39,116 nt of DNA from an uncultured Spirochaetaceae bacterium (GCA_944389065.1 CALXKZ010000029.1:1-39116); one strand, 5' to 3'. Numbered from the stretch's first letter, positions 16,181 through 23,949 are shown. The notes: generated by a model not told the origin, from the sequence alone. Numbers and translations are program-made.

Positions 16181-16605
16181 CTCTCTCCTCCTTCAATGGA
16201 TATTGACCTTGAAAGATCATCATTGATCGTTATCTCTATGAAGATTGTCGAGTCCGGAAGCATAGTCCCGATCTTCTCAGACCATTCAATGAGAGTCACT
16301 CCATCCGGATATAGGAACTCCTCTCCGCCCATGGACTCGAATTCATCTTCTCCTGACAGCCTGTACAGATCAAGATGGAACATCGGCATCGTTCCATCAT
16401 ACTCCTGCACTATAGTGAAAGTCGGGGACACGATCGCCTCGCTTATTCCCAATGCTCTGGCAATTCCTTTCGCAAGCACGGTCTTTCCCGCCCCAAGAGA
16501 TCCTCTGAGAGAGACTACATCGCCTCTCTGGAGAATCTTGCCGAGACTGAATCCCGCTTCCTCTGTCTCTTCTGCAGAATGTGATATGCACTCAGTCTTT
16601 ATCAT
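16177..16605 (-). CDS. tsaE: tRNA t6A synthesis ATPase TsaE
   Basis: A 142-aa P-loop ATPase that drives turnover of the TsaBDE complex. From the chosen ATG, Walker A 'GSLGAGKT' is at 35-42, followed by 'SPTFTIVQEY' and 'HLDLYRL', all diagnostic. Three upstream in-frame ATGs exist, but this one has AAGGAGGA 11 bases upstream and gives the family length. That ribosome-binding site is formed by the Glu-Gly-Gly codons in the tail of the upstream TPR gene, which overlaps tsaE by 14 bases. Confidence 0.92.
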   Translation of the reverse strand: MIKTECISHSAEETEEAGFSLGKILQRGDVVSLRGSLGAGKTVLAKGIARALGISEAIVSPTFTIVQEYDGTMPMFHLDLYRLSGEDEFESMGGEEFLYPDGVTLIEWSEKIGTMLPDSTIFIEITINDDLSRSISIEGGER

Positions 16606-17860
16606 GGCAGCAGCATCCTCCTTCATGATCATGATGGTGATGGCATTGGTGCTCCTCTGCATCCTTGGCTATCTCTGCCAGCTCTGCCTGATACCCGTCG
16701 TCCTCATCATCGCTATGGACAATCTCCTCATGTATCAGCTCTCCGATCTTCTCGCCGGAGATCTTCTCATACTCCTCAATGAGTGAGCTTATGATCCTGT
16801 CATCGCCTGAGATGAATCTTGCCTTCTCAAGATACTCCCTTGCCTCATCAAGCTGACCATCCTGGAGATAGAGATATGCAAGATTGGAAAGGACCGTGAG
16901 ATTGCTGCCATCAAGATCAGCGGCGGTCTCAAGATAGGTCTTTGCAAGCTCTCTGTCTCCCTCCTCAAGCTCGCATATCGAGAGCTCGTTGTATATATCA
17001 GAGGAGCTTTCCCCAAGCTTTATGCACTCAAGAAGATCGTTCTTTGCTTCGCTGTATCTGCCTTCTTTCCTCAAAGCCCAGGCGCGGAGGAAGTAGCCGT
17101 TCCATACCTTTGGGTTCTTCTCTATGAATGCAGAGGAGGATTCAATAGCCTTTCTGTTATTGTCCAGCATTATCGCGTCATAGGCTTCTTTGATCTCCTC
17201 ATCATTCTCTATCTGCAGGGCAATACGCTTGAGAAGAGCCTTCATCTCCTCTTTCTTCTCTCCTTCCTCTGCAACAGCAAGGTATCTTTCCAGATAGTCC
17301 CTGGCTTCTTCCAGGTTTCCCATATAGGCTTCGAATGATGCAAGCTCTGAGAGTATCTGGGCATTCTCCCCAAAGCGTTTTATCCCATCCTGCAGAGTAT
17401 GCCTGGCATCGAGAAGGTACTCTGTTTCCTTCCTGTCATCCTTCTTGTCCCTCGCATCGACAGCCATATAGGAATAGAGCGTCGCGAGATTGATGCAGGA
17501 TGCGCTCTGCGGCAGGAGATGGTAGACAGCAAGGAACAGCTCTTCAGCAAAGTCATAGTCCTTCTGCTTCTCCTTTGCTATCGCAGCCTGGTTGAGCTTT
17601 TCCGGAAGCGATGGGTCTGCGGCAAGAATGAATGATCTGAAATACTGGAAGTCCTCATTTCCTTCATCATATGCAACCACTGTAAGCATTCCGGAGATGA
17701 TCGCTTCAAGCGATATATCCTCTTTCTTCAGCGATGATGATCCAGGGGGAAGCTGTATCGGAATTCTTTTGTCGGGATCGATGCTGAAGCCATCTCCTTC
17801 AGCCTTGATGGTATCAGGGATTCTGATGTAGCGGATTGTCTTAAGTCTATCGTCTTTCAT
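16592..17860 (-). CDS. TPR-repeat protein with His/Cys-rich C-terminal tail
   Basis: A 422-aa cytoplasmic protein without signal peptide. From about residue 100 to 370 it is a helical solenoid with TPR-like units ('ALRKEGRYSEAKNDLLECIKLG', 'AYLYLQDGQLDEAREYLEKARF' are clear). After an acidic linker the protein ends in 'HQCHHHHDHEGGCCCHDKD', a dense cluster of histidines and cysteines that should bind Zn, Ni or another metal. TPR proteins usually scaffold other proteins; no specific role is known to me. It starts 12 bases after the predicted 6S RNA and leads the tsaE-tsaB-trxB operon. Confidence 0.75.
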   Translation of the reverse strand: MKDDRLKTIRYIRIPDTIKAEGDGFSIDPDKRIPIQLPPGSSSLKKEDISLEAIISGMLTVVAYDEGNEDFQYFRSFILAADPSLPEKLNQAAIAKEKQKDYDFAEELFLAVYHLLPQSASCINLATLYSYMAVDARDKKDDRKETEYLLDARHTLQDGIKRFGENAQILSELASFEAYMGNLEEARDYLERYLAVAEEGEKKEEMKALLKRIALQIENDEEIKEAYDAIMLDNNRKAIESSSAFIEKNPKVWNGYFLRAWALRKEGRYSEAKNDLLECIKLGESSSDIYNELSICELEEGDRELAKTYLETAADLDGSNLTVLSNLAYLYLQDGQLDEAREYLEKARFISGDDRIISSLIEEYEKISGEKIGELIHEEIVHSDDEDDGYQAELAEIAKDAEEHQCHHHHDHEGGCCCHDKD

Positions 17861-17871
17861 GGCAAATAAAT

Positions 17872-18032
17872 CCCTATAGCGACGGCGGCTGTGGCTCTTG
17901 AACTAAGTTCAAGGGGGGATCCTTGGGTGCCCGCTTTCTGTTCCCCTCGAGAGGGAGCAATGCCGCAAGGCTATGCCAGACCCCATATAATATTGTTTGC
18001 TCCAAGAGGCTTCAGATTTGCCGTCCTATAGG
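17872..18032 (-). ncRNA. ssrS: 6S RNA candidate (ssrS-like)
   Basis: On the minus strand this ~160-nt segment folds like 6S RNA. A closing stem pairs CCTATAG + GACGGC at the 5' end with GCCGTC + CTATAGG at the 3' end (one bulge). CTCTTG can pair with CAAGAG inside it, and the middle is an open bubble with an apical part. The 3' strand has a TTGAAC...GTTCAAG hairpin followed by ACAGCCGCCG, the same order of elements as in E. coli 6S RNA (TTGAACC..GGTTCAAG..ACAGCC..CGGCGG). 6S RNA binds the housekeeping RNA polymerase by mimicking an open promoter. A TATCAT -10 sits just upstream (about 18038-18043). No protein-coding frame explains the conservation-like pairing. Confidence 0.6.
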
Positions 18033-18110
18033 TAAGAGTATGATAGCATAGTTCGCCGCAGCAGGGAAGATGGAGTTGCCTCCGGCCTTGATTGCTAATA
18101 TCCTTATCCT

Positions 18111-18581
18111 ATGAATAGTTTTCTTATTGGAATCGCCTGCGGACTCGCAGTTGCACTGATCATCGCCATATATTTTTCCGCCAAGCTTTCTTCTTTGAAG
18201 AAGGAAAAGAAGAGCGAAGTGGAGAAATACAGGAATATGCTCGCAGAGCGCATGGAGCTTGAATCTGCCGGAGTCAATAAGCTCAGAGCAGAGAACGAAG
18301 AGCTCAAGAAGACGAATGAGAATCTCCGCGTATCGCTTCTTGCCATGCGCGAGAAACCCGGAAGGAAGGAGCTTGAGCGGCTCCAGGTCATGCAGACTGC
18401 AGCTGACAGGCTTATACTGAACAGCCCTGGATTCGCTCCTGTATGGCAGGCTGCTCTCAAGGAAAGCGAGGAGGAATTCAGGAAGACCTATTCAGGCCTT
18501 ATGCCGTTTCTCAAGCGTCATATCCCTCTCAAGACATCGGACGCCCAGCTTATCGATGACCAAGGGGATAGCGGGCTATAA
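18111..18581 (+). CDS. membrane-anchored coiled-coil protein, unknown
   Basis: A 156-aa protein with one N-terminal membrane helix (about residues 4-24) and a long charged helix rich in Glu/Lys heptads (about 28-90), so probably a bitopic coiled-coil protein with its bulk in the cytoplasm. The C-terminal ~60 residues are mixed helical. No family is recognised. No ribosome-binding site is seen; a TAATAT hexamer lies 9 bases before the ATG, so the leader is at most a few bases. The last 32 bases overlap the end of the convergent secreted-protein gene. Confidence 0.6.
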   Translation: MNSFLIGIACGLAVALIIAIYFSAKLSSLKKEKKSEVEKYRNMLAERMELESAGVNKLRAENEELKKTNENLRVSLLAMREKPGRKELERLQVMQTAADRLILNSPGFAPVWQAALKESEEEFRKTYSGLMPFLKRHIPLKTSDAQLIDDQGDSGL

Positions 18582-19350
18582 GCTCCAGCTTTCCCTCTCC
18601 TGTTACAGGCGAGGATGTGCTGTAACGGTATACTTTATTGCTGTAGCCGGAACGGAATGTATGCCCAAGGCTTATGTATCCAATGGCTTTCGTATGCTCT
18701 TTCATCTCTTCCGATAGAAAGAGATAGGGAATCATTGAAGGCTTTGCAAGAAGCTCTTTTCCTGCATCTCCTGAAGAGTATGTGAGGAAATTGATTGAGA
18801 AAAGCAGTGATTCGATGCTCATCCCGATCTTTATTGTCGTATGCTCTTCGATGTCGAATCTGAATCCCATGTCGAATGATACCCCGATATCTATATCGAA
18901 ATATGAGACTGCGGCAATGATCTTCCCCCTCCTTCCTGCATAGTCAAGGTTTCCTGCTATGCCAAGCCCCATATACCACATCATCTTATCGGACAGCGGA
19001 CTCCGGAATGCAGGACCTGCTGCTGTGGAGAACCTGAATGATGTCTCAAGCATGTTCCTGATCTTCTCAGAGTCCTCTTCTGTCCATTGGCCTGGGATTT
19101 CACGGCTGCTGCCCAAAAGCATCTCAAGGCTTGATAGAGGAGCCTGGAAGCCGATTCTCATATACAATCCTGTACGTGAATGCCCCGGGTATCCATAGCC
19201 TGTGTAATCAATGCCGAATCTCTCGCTATCGATGACCATGAGCGAATCATTGATTGTCTTTGAGAAAGTGATGTCATAGCCCAGGATATCCGCAGCAGAA
19301 AGCAGCGGAAGCATCAATAGCATTAGAAACAGCAGGCAAAGCTTCCTCAT
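18550..19350 (-). CDS. secreted, barrel-like protein of unknown family
   Basis: A 266-aa protein with a signal peptide (MRKL, then a Leu/Met-rich core, cleavage likely after 'LLSAA'). The mature chain is rich in alternating aromatic and small residues ('GIDYTGYGYPGHSRTGLYMRIGF', shown in part; 'IDIGVSFDMGFRFDI'), as in small outer-membrane barrels of spirochaetes. No named family is recognised. The ATG has AAGGAAAA upstream. The gene starts about 60 bases after tRNA-Pro and may share its transcript. Its end overlaps the convergent gene by 32 bases. Confidence 0.65.
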   Translation of the reverse strand: MRKLCLLFLMLLMLPLLSAADILGYDITFSKTINDSLMVIDSERFGIDYTGYGYPGHSRTGLYMRIGFQAPLSSLEMLLGSSREIPGQWTEEDSEKIRNMLETSFRFSTAAGPAFRSPLSDKMMWYMGLGIAGNLDYAGRRGKIIAAVSYFDIDIGVSFDMGFRFDIEEHTTIKIGMSIESLLFSINFLTYSSGDAGKELLAKPSMIPYLFLSEEMKEHTKAIGYISLGHTFRSGYSNKVYRYSTSSPVTGEGKLELIARYPLGHR

Positions 19351-19410
19351 CGTTTTCCTTAATTGCAGAAATGGAATGGGTGGCAGAGAAAGCAGTGCGG
19401 AAAATATAAT

Positions 19411-19482
19411 CGGGACGAATGGACTCGAACCATCGATATCCTGCTCCCAAAGCAGGCGCCATAGCCGCTAGGCGACGTCCCG
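19411..19482 (-). tRNA. tRNA-Pro(UGG)
   Basis: A 72-nt cloverleaf on the minus strand. Acceptor CGGGACG/CGTCCCG, D stem GCC/GGC, anticodon stem CCTGC/GCAGG with loop TTTGGGA (anticodon TGG), and T stem GATGG/CCATT around TTCGAGT. The 3' CCA is not encoded. The transcript may read on into the secreted-protein gene downstream. Confidence 0.93.
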
Positions 19483-19495
19483 GACAACGTGTTGG

Positions 19496-19525
19496 AGTAT
19501 AAAGTAAATCCATAAAGAACGTCAA
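19496..19525 (-). promoter_or_regulatory. promoter of tRNA-Pro
   Basis: On the minus strand: -35 TTGACG (19525-19520), an 18-base spacer and -10 TATACT (19501-19496). The tRNA begins 13 bases further on. It is divergent from the promoter at 19533-19561. Confidence 0.75.
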
Positions 19526-19532
19526 TACTTTC

Positions 19533-19561
19533 TTGATAATGGATTTTCACAGGTTTAGACT
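19533..19561 (+). promoter_or_regulatory. leaderless promoter of the epimerase-like gene
   Basis: -35 TTGATA (19533-19538), a 17-base spacer and -10 TAGACT (19556-19561), exactly six bases before the ATG at 19568, with no ribosome-binding site. Confidence 0.6.
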
Positions 19562-19567
19562 TCTCTT

Positions 19568-20560
19568 ATGATCAAAGTTCTTATCATCGGCGGAACCGGG
19601 AACATAAGCACATCGGTAAGCCGCCTGGCTGTGGAAAAAGGATACTCCCTGACTATTCTGAACAGAGGACGTGGGGAACACATAGACGGAGCAGAGCTCA
19701 TCACTGCCGATGCTGGTGATGAGAAGAGCCTCAGGAAAGCCCTTGCTGGCAGGACATGGGATGCTGCTGTTGATTTCATTGCATTCAATGATGCTGATGC
19801 CAGGAAGGATATCTCTGTATTCTCTGGCCGTGTCGGTCAGTTCATATTCATAAGCAGTGCATCCTGCTATGCTAAGCCTCTTGCTGCATTTCCGATCACT
19901 GAGTCCGTTCCTCTCTCTAATCCTTATTCTCCTTATGCGCAGAACAAGATAAAGGCGGAGATGGAATTCATGGGGGCATTCCGCGATACAGGATTCCCTG
20001 TTACGATCGTCCGTCCTTCCCATACATATGCAACCCGCATCCCATTCCCGATGGGATCAGGAGGGGAGTATACGCTCATAGACAGGATAAAGAGAGGCCT
20101 TCCTGTTGTGAGCCCCGGGGATGGGACATCACTCTGGACTGTCACACATAGCGATGATTTTGCTAAGGGGCTTACAGGGCTTTTCGCTGAAAGCAGGGCT
20201 ATCGGGAATTCATATCATATCACTTCGGATGAGGTGATGACCTGGGACAGGATCTATCAGGAAGTGGGCAGGGCATTGGGCGTTGAGCCCGAGATAGTCC
20301 ATGCTCCTTCTGACATAATAGCAAGAGAGGATCCTTCGGCTGTTGCGAATCTTACCGGGGACAAGGCGTGGAGCGCTGTATTCGACAATTCGAAGATCAA
20401 GGCCATAGTCCCGGATTTCCGCTGTACTATTCCTTTCTCGATCGGATGCAGAAGGGCTTTGAAGTGGTTTGATGAGAAGGCTGAGCGCAGAGTGGTGAAG
20501 CCTGAGACGAATGCAGTGATCGATGGTGTGATAAAAAGGATGGAACGGGCATGGAATTAG
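19568..20560 (+). CDS. NAD-dependent epimerase/dehydratase-like protein
   Basis: A 330-aa extended short-chain dehydrogenase/reductase. The N-terminal 'IIGGTGNISTSVSRLA' is a Rossmann dinucleotide site. 'FIFISSASCY' supplies the expected Ser, but the catalytic Y-x-x-x-K is 'YAQNKIKAE', as in several atypical and epimerase-type members (similar to the CSP41-like group). Substrate is unknown; nucleotide-sugar or other carbonyl chemistry is possible. It shares 10 bases with the next SDR gene, so the pair forms an operon, probably for two steps on one substrate. Confidence 0.8.
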   Translation: MIKVLIIGGTGNISTSVSRLAVEKGYSLTILNRGRGEHIDGAELITADAGDEKSLRKALAGRTWDAAVDFIAFNDADARKDISVFSGRVGQFIFISSASCYAKPLAAFPITESVPLSNPYSPYAQNKIKAEMEFMGAFRDTGFPVTIVRPSHTYATRIPFPMGSGGEYTLIDRIKRGLPVVSPGDGTSLWTVTHSDDFAKGLTGLFAESRAIGNSYHITSDEVMTWDRIYQEVGRALGVEPEIVHAPSDIIAREDPSAVANLTGDKAWSAVFDNSKIKAIVPDFRCTIPFSIGCRRALKWFDEKAERRVVKPETNAVIDGVIKRMERAWN

Positions 20561-21342
20561 GGCTTGAAGGAAAGAGCGTAGTCATAACGGGAGGAACGCG
20601 CGGTATAGGGCTTGCATCGGCATCTGCATTCCTTGAGGAGGGGGCATCTGTTGTAATTGCCGCGAGAAAGGATGATGAGCTTGCTGCAACGAAGGAAAGG
20701 CTTTCCGGAAAGGGCAGGGTGCTGACTTTCCGTTTTGATGCGCTGGACTATCGGTCATTCTATGATCTTGCTGATTATGCTGCTTCTGCGCTCGGGACAA
20801 TTGATGTCTGGGTGAACAACGTAGGTGCAAGCCATCCGAAATCCTCTGGTGATGAATACACTGAGGATGATCTCAGGTGGACAGAGGCAATGTGCTTTGA
20901 AAGCGCAGTGCATGGTGCACAGGCTGCTTTCAGGTATATGAAGGATCATGGAGGGGCGATTGTGAACATAAGCTCGCTTGCGGCCAGGGTCGGAACAGCT
21001 GGACGAAGCACGATCTATGGACCTCTTAAAGCGGCTGTACGGCTTCTCTCTGCGAATCAGGCAGCAGAGTATGCTGCATACGGTATACGTGTGAACTGTG
21101 TCATGCCAGGCTTCACGATGACCGAGACTGTCCAGCGTAGTGTAAGTGATTCAGACAAGGCTCTCGTTGAGGAGAGGACTCTGATAAGACGTATGGCAAG
21201 ACCGGAGGAGATCGCGTATCCGATAGTCTTCCTATCTTCTGATAAGGCAAGCTATATCACAGGCGCAGCATTGGAAGTCTCCGGAGGCCGTGATATAGTT
21301 CTCAATCCGATGTATTCATATGAGAAGAGCGGCTTGCTATGA
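20551..21342 (+). CDS. short-chain dehydrogenase/reductase
   Basis: A 263-aa classical SDR: 'TGGTRGIGLA' cofactor site at residues 13-22, 'NNVGAS' around 90, catalytic 'NISSLAA' Ser near 140, and a Y-x-x-x-K expected near 155 seen as 'YGPLKAAV'. The C-terminal 'SDKASYITGAALEVSGG' is typical. Such enzymes reduce keto groups or oxidise alcohols with NAD(P)H; the substrate is not evident. Translation is coupled to the upstream epimerase-like gene. A hairpin (ATAGGC...GCCTAT, 21347-21376) follows the stop. Confidence 0.88.
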   Translation: MELGLEGKSVVITGGTRGIGLASASAFLEEGASVVIAARKDDELAATKERLSGKGRVLTFRFDALDYRSFYDLADYAASALGTIDVWVNNVGASHPKSSGDEYTEDDLRWTEAMCFESAVHGAQAAFRYMKDHGGAIVNISSLAARVGTAGRSTIYGPLKAAVRLLSANQAAEYAAYGIRVNCVMPGFTMTETVQRSVSDSDKALVEERTLIRRMARPEEIAYPIVFLSSDKASYITGAALEVSGGRDIVLNPMYSYEKSGLL

Positions 21343-21391
21343 TTTAATAGGCAGAGACAAGCTATCTCCGCCTATCATTCCTTAATCGGTA

Positions 21392-22612
21392 CTATTTGAT
21401 ATTTCTTATATATTCATCGATTGACTTCGCAACCTGCTTCGCATAATGCACTGCCTCAACCACTGTTTTGGCCCCGAGAACGACATCGCCGGCTGCAAAT
21501 ATGCCAGGGTAGGTTGTCTCTCCATTCTTGTCAGTCAGAAGCAAGCCTGATGGTGCGGCTTTAAGTCCGTCCGTTGTATCGACAAGCTTCGATTTCGGCC
21601 CCTGGGATACTGCGATGATTGTGCTGTCGGCAGGATAGAGGCGCGGCTCTCCCTTTGTCCCTGTTATATTCCCCTCCTCATCGAAAAGGTTGTCATCGAA
21701 AACCGGCCCGTCTGTCGTTATCTCTACAGGGTGCTTGCCGAACTCGAATACAGCCCCGTCAAGCTTTGCGTACTGGATTTCCTCTTCATTCGCATTCGTT
21801 GCCATGCGCCTGGCATAGAGCGTTACATTCCTCGTTCCCTTTCTTTTCAGCACTCTGGCCACATCGAGTGCGGTATTGCCCATTCCGATTATCGCAACCG
21901 AATTGCCAAGGTCATATGCATCGGGATTGGCAAGGTAGTCGATGGCAAAGTGGCAGTTTCCGAGGCTTTCCCCCTTTATGCCCAGTTTCTTCGGCCGCCA
22001 CACTCCTGTCCCGATGAATATGGCTTTATACCCATCACGGAAAAGATCCTTTATCTCAAGCGCTCCTCCGATTGTCGTATTTGGCCTTATCTGTATGCCG
22101 GCTTCCAGAAGCTTCCTTCTGTATCTCATGAGGAGAGTCTTGGGAAGACGGAAATCGGGGATGCCGTACTGCATGACACCTCCGATCTTATCCTTTGAAT
22201 CAAAGATCGTGACCTTGTAGCCCATTTCAGCGAGTTCAAGCGCTACTGTGATTCCGGCAGGACCTGCTCCGATTATGCCCACCATATTGCCATTGGAAGG
22301 TGGAATAGGTATCTCAATATTATCCAGGCAGGTTTCTGAGATGTAGTTCTCGATCGAGGATATATGGATCGGCTGGCCTTTCTTTCCCTGCACGCAGTGG
22401 CCTTCGCATTGCTTCTGATGATCGCAGACAAGAGAGCATACCGCAGAGAGAGGATTGTTGCTGAAGAGCATCTCTCCTGCATCCTTGAGCTTCCCCTCCC
22501 GCAGAAGTCTTATCATATCAGGGATAGGCGTCGAAATAGGACAGCCTGTGACACACATCGGTTTCCGGCACAGAAAGCACCTTTCAGCTTCAGCTATAAC
22601 ATGCAATATCAT
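21392..22612 (-). CDS. GltD-like NAD(P)-dependent iron-sulfur flavoprotein
   Basis: About 406 aa. The N-terminal region carries two ferredoxin-like cysteine sets ('CFLCRKPMCVTGCP' and 'CSLVCDHQKQCEGHC'), then an FAD site 'GIIGAGPAGITVALELAEMG' region, an NADPH site 'VAIIGMGNTALDVARVL', and the closing FAD motif 'GIFAAGDVVLGAKTVVEAVHYAK'. This is the fold of the glutamate synthase small subunit and of NfnB/SudA-type enzymes. No large-subunit or partner gene is adjacent, so the physiological partner is unknown. The ATG at 22612 is preferred over a TTG at 22654, because the family begins shortly before the first cysteine motif. Confidence 0.85.
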   Translation of the reverse strand: MILHVIAEAERCFLCRKPMCVTGCPISTPIPDMIRLLREGKLKDAGEMLFSNNPLSAVCSLVCDHQKQCEGHCVQGKKGQPIHISSIENYISETCLDNIEIPIPPSNGNMVGIIGAGPAGITVALELAEMGYKVTIFDSKDKIGGVMQYGIPDFRLPKTLLMRYRRKLLEAGIQIRPNTTIGGALEIKDLFRDGYKAIFIGTGVWRPKKLGIKGESLGNCHFAIDYLANPDAYDLGNSVAIIGMGNTALDVARVLKRKGTRNVTLYARRMATNANEEEIQYAKLDGAVFEFGKHPVEITTDGPVFDDNLFDEEGNITGTKGEPRLYPADSTIIAVSQGPKSKLVDTTDGLKAAPSGLLLTDKNGETTYPGIFAAGDVVLGAKTVVEAVHYAKQVAKSIDEYIRNIK

Positions 22613-22962
22613 AGCCAGAAAGATAATCTTCCGTCTGATATTCTTCAAGAGCAAAATGAGGGGTTTTTATGAAATTTTTCTTTAAAATAAATAATTTACG
22701 AAAATTAAAATAAAATAATAGGAAAATAATATGAAAATAAATGATATAAACGCTATAAAACAGCAAATAAAATAACAACTAATGAATAATAGCTTATTAT
22801 ATATCGGATTCTGCTATTCTTAATGTGAATCCTCCATGGAGCATGCTTTTTTTCGACGATTGCAAACCAGAGGATGCGCATGGAATGCTCTATGATTATA
22901 TAACGGCTCAAAAAGAGGAGGCCCTTGTCTGCAGAGCCTCCACTGTAAAACATACAGAGATG
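22613..22962. other. intergenic stretch with a very AT-rich core
   Basis: Between the GltD-like gene and the first UroD-family gene no convincing protein gene is seen. About 125 bases (22676-22800) are extremely AT-rich, roughly 15% GC by eye against just under half in the flanks. They could form an UP-element-rich upstream region for the leftward GltD-like gene. A terminator for the UroD-family gene lies at 22909-22941. Confidence 0.5.
22909..22941 (-). terminator. intrinsic terminator after uroD-like gene 1
   Basis: On the minus strand GGAGGC (22941-22936) pairs with GCCTCC (22922-22917) around a 13-base loop, followed by TCTTTTTG. It lies just after the stop of the UroD-family gene. Confidence 0.7.
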
Positions 22963-23916
22963 TCAAAGAGTATGTGCATAGTCAATGACTTTGCGTATTC
23001 TCCATGGTTCGATATCCCCGGGGAGGGTGCAGTCTGATCCGATGATGAGCTTATCCCTTCCTGCTTCATTGACGATACGATCGGTTTCTCTGAGGATCTC
23101 TTCCTCTGTTCCCTCTACAAGGATTCCTGTCCTGTCGTCGAATCCTCCGAGAAGAGTCTTTCCCGGGAAATATTTCCTTCCTTCTCCGATTCCATATTCG
23201 CAGTCATGGGTATCCCAGTTGATTATATCTGCATCGATTCCGCTGTAGAGAGGAAGCCTGATCTGGTCCTTGCATATATGCAGGATGCTTATTGCGCCCG
23301 TCTCGTTTATGCCGTCGATGACCATGCTGTCGTATTTCTTCACATATTGGGTGAAAATATCTTCGGAGAATCTATAGGCTTCGCCGCCAAGGGCTGCATA
23401 GTAGATTCCGTCGGCACCTGCTTTCCTGAGCTCACCGCACAGTTCGATGAGGCTCTCAGCAATCACATCAAGGCCCTTGGAAACTGCTTCCGGATTCTCC
23501 CTCAGGTGCCTTGATACCATATTCTCAGGATTCTTGAAGTTCCCCGGGGTCTCTGTTGCGTGGTATGCAGATACAAGTACACCATGGACCGTCGCAAACA
23601 GCGGAAGATCGGATGGCAGGGCTTTCCTGATTGCCTTGAACTCCTCTATAAGAGAAGGATAAGGCCCTTCGCTGAACGGAATGTGCGTCACTTTCTTCCA
23701 GTCTTCAGGCTTCTCGATTTTCTCCCTGATCTGGAACATATGCTCATTCATGACTTTCTGGATGTCAGGATTCACAGCTTCATAGAAGTCGATATGTGCC
23801 TGTACTGCTTTCTCTCCATACATCGCATCCTGGCTGAAATGGTACCAGAATCCGGATATGATCCCGTTATGATTCTCACCGCTGAGGGTTGCCTGAAGTT
23901 TTTCCTTCCTATCCAT
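22963..23916 (-). CDS. UroD-family protein, methyltransferase-like (copy 1)
   Basis: A 317-aa TIM-barrel protein of the uroporphyrinogen decarboxylase family. It lacks the N-terminal arginine motif of true heme-pathway UroD. Instead it has H213-x-C215 ('LHICKD') and C296 ('GSDCTL'), an HXCX80C arrangement like the zinc site of corrinoid-linked methyltransferases such as MtaA/MtbA. It may therefore move a methyl group to or from a thiol or corrinoid; the substrate is unknown and no corrinoid protein is nearby. A paralogue with the same signature is at 28373. It diverges from a GntR regulator gene, with palindromes between them, and has a GGTGGAG ribosome-binding site. Confidence 0.75.
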   Translation of the reverse strand: MDRKEKLQATLSGENHNGIISGFWYHFSQDAMYGEKAVQAHIDFYEAVNPDIQKVMNEHMFQIREKIEKPEDWKKVTHIPFSEGPYPSLIEEFKAIRKALPSDLPLFATVHGVLVSAYHATETPGNFKNPENMVSRHLRENPEAVSKGLDVIAESLIELCGELRKAGADGIYYAALGGEAYRFSEDIFTQYVKKYDSMVIDGINETGAISILHICKDQIRLPLYSGIDADIINWDTHDCEYGIGEGRKYFPGKTLLGGFDDRTGILVEGTEEEILRETDRIVNEAGRDKLIIGSDCTLPGDIEPWRIRKVIDYAHTL

Positions 23917-23927
23917 ACTCCACCTTC

Positions 23928-23949
23928 GTAATATTACTGATATTATCAG
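23928..23949. promoter_or_regulatory. tandem palindromes, probable GntR operator
   Basis: GTAATATTAC (23928-23937) is a perfect 10-bp palindrome and overlaps by one base CTGATATTATCAG (23937-23949), a 13-bp palindrome with a single central base. They sit at and just downstream of the -10 of the leftward UroD-family promoter, upstream of the divergent GntR gene. This is the expected position for autoregulation and repression. Confidence 0.6.

Noticed and set aside
16196..16786. A 196-codon plus-strand frame across tsaE and the TPR gene end.
   Set aside because: Opposite strand of two recognised genes; no start signal and no recognisable domain.
17872..18032. SRP RNA, tmRNA or RNase P RNA as identity of the structured intergenic RNA.
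   Set aside because: Their hallmark sequences (GGAAGCAGC tetraloop region, tRNA-like ends, GAGGAAAGTCC) are absent, while the 6S element order is present.
21347..21376. Hairpin ATAGGC...GCCTAT between the SDR gene and the convergent GltD-like gene as a firm terminator.
   Set aside because: The stem is modest and no U tract follows on either strand, so it is mentioned only with the SDR gene.
22731..22775. A 14-codon frame (MKINDINAIKQQIK) with AGGA upstream, resembling the start of a ROK-type regulator.
   Set aside because: It stops at once, lies in the AT-rich block where such frames arise easily, and no continuation of the family is found in any frame after it.
22963..23916. Heme biosynthesis uroporphyrinogen decarboxylase (hemE).
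   Set aside because: The N-terminal arginine motif is missing, and an HXC...C signature of methyltransferases is present; no other heme genes are near.
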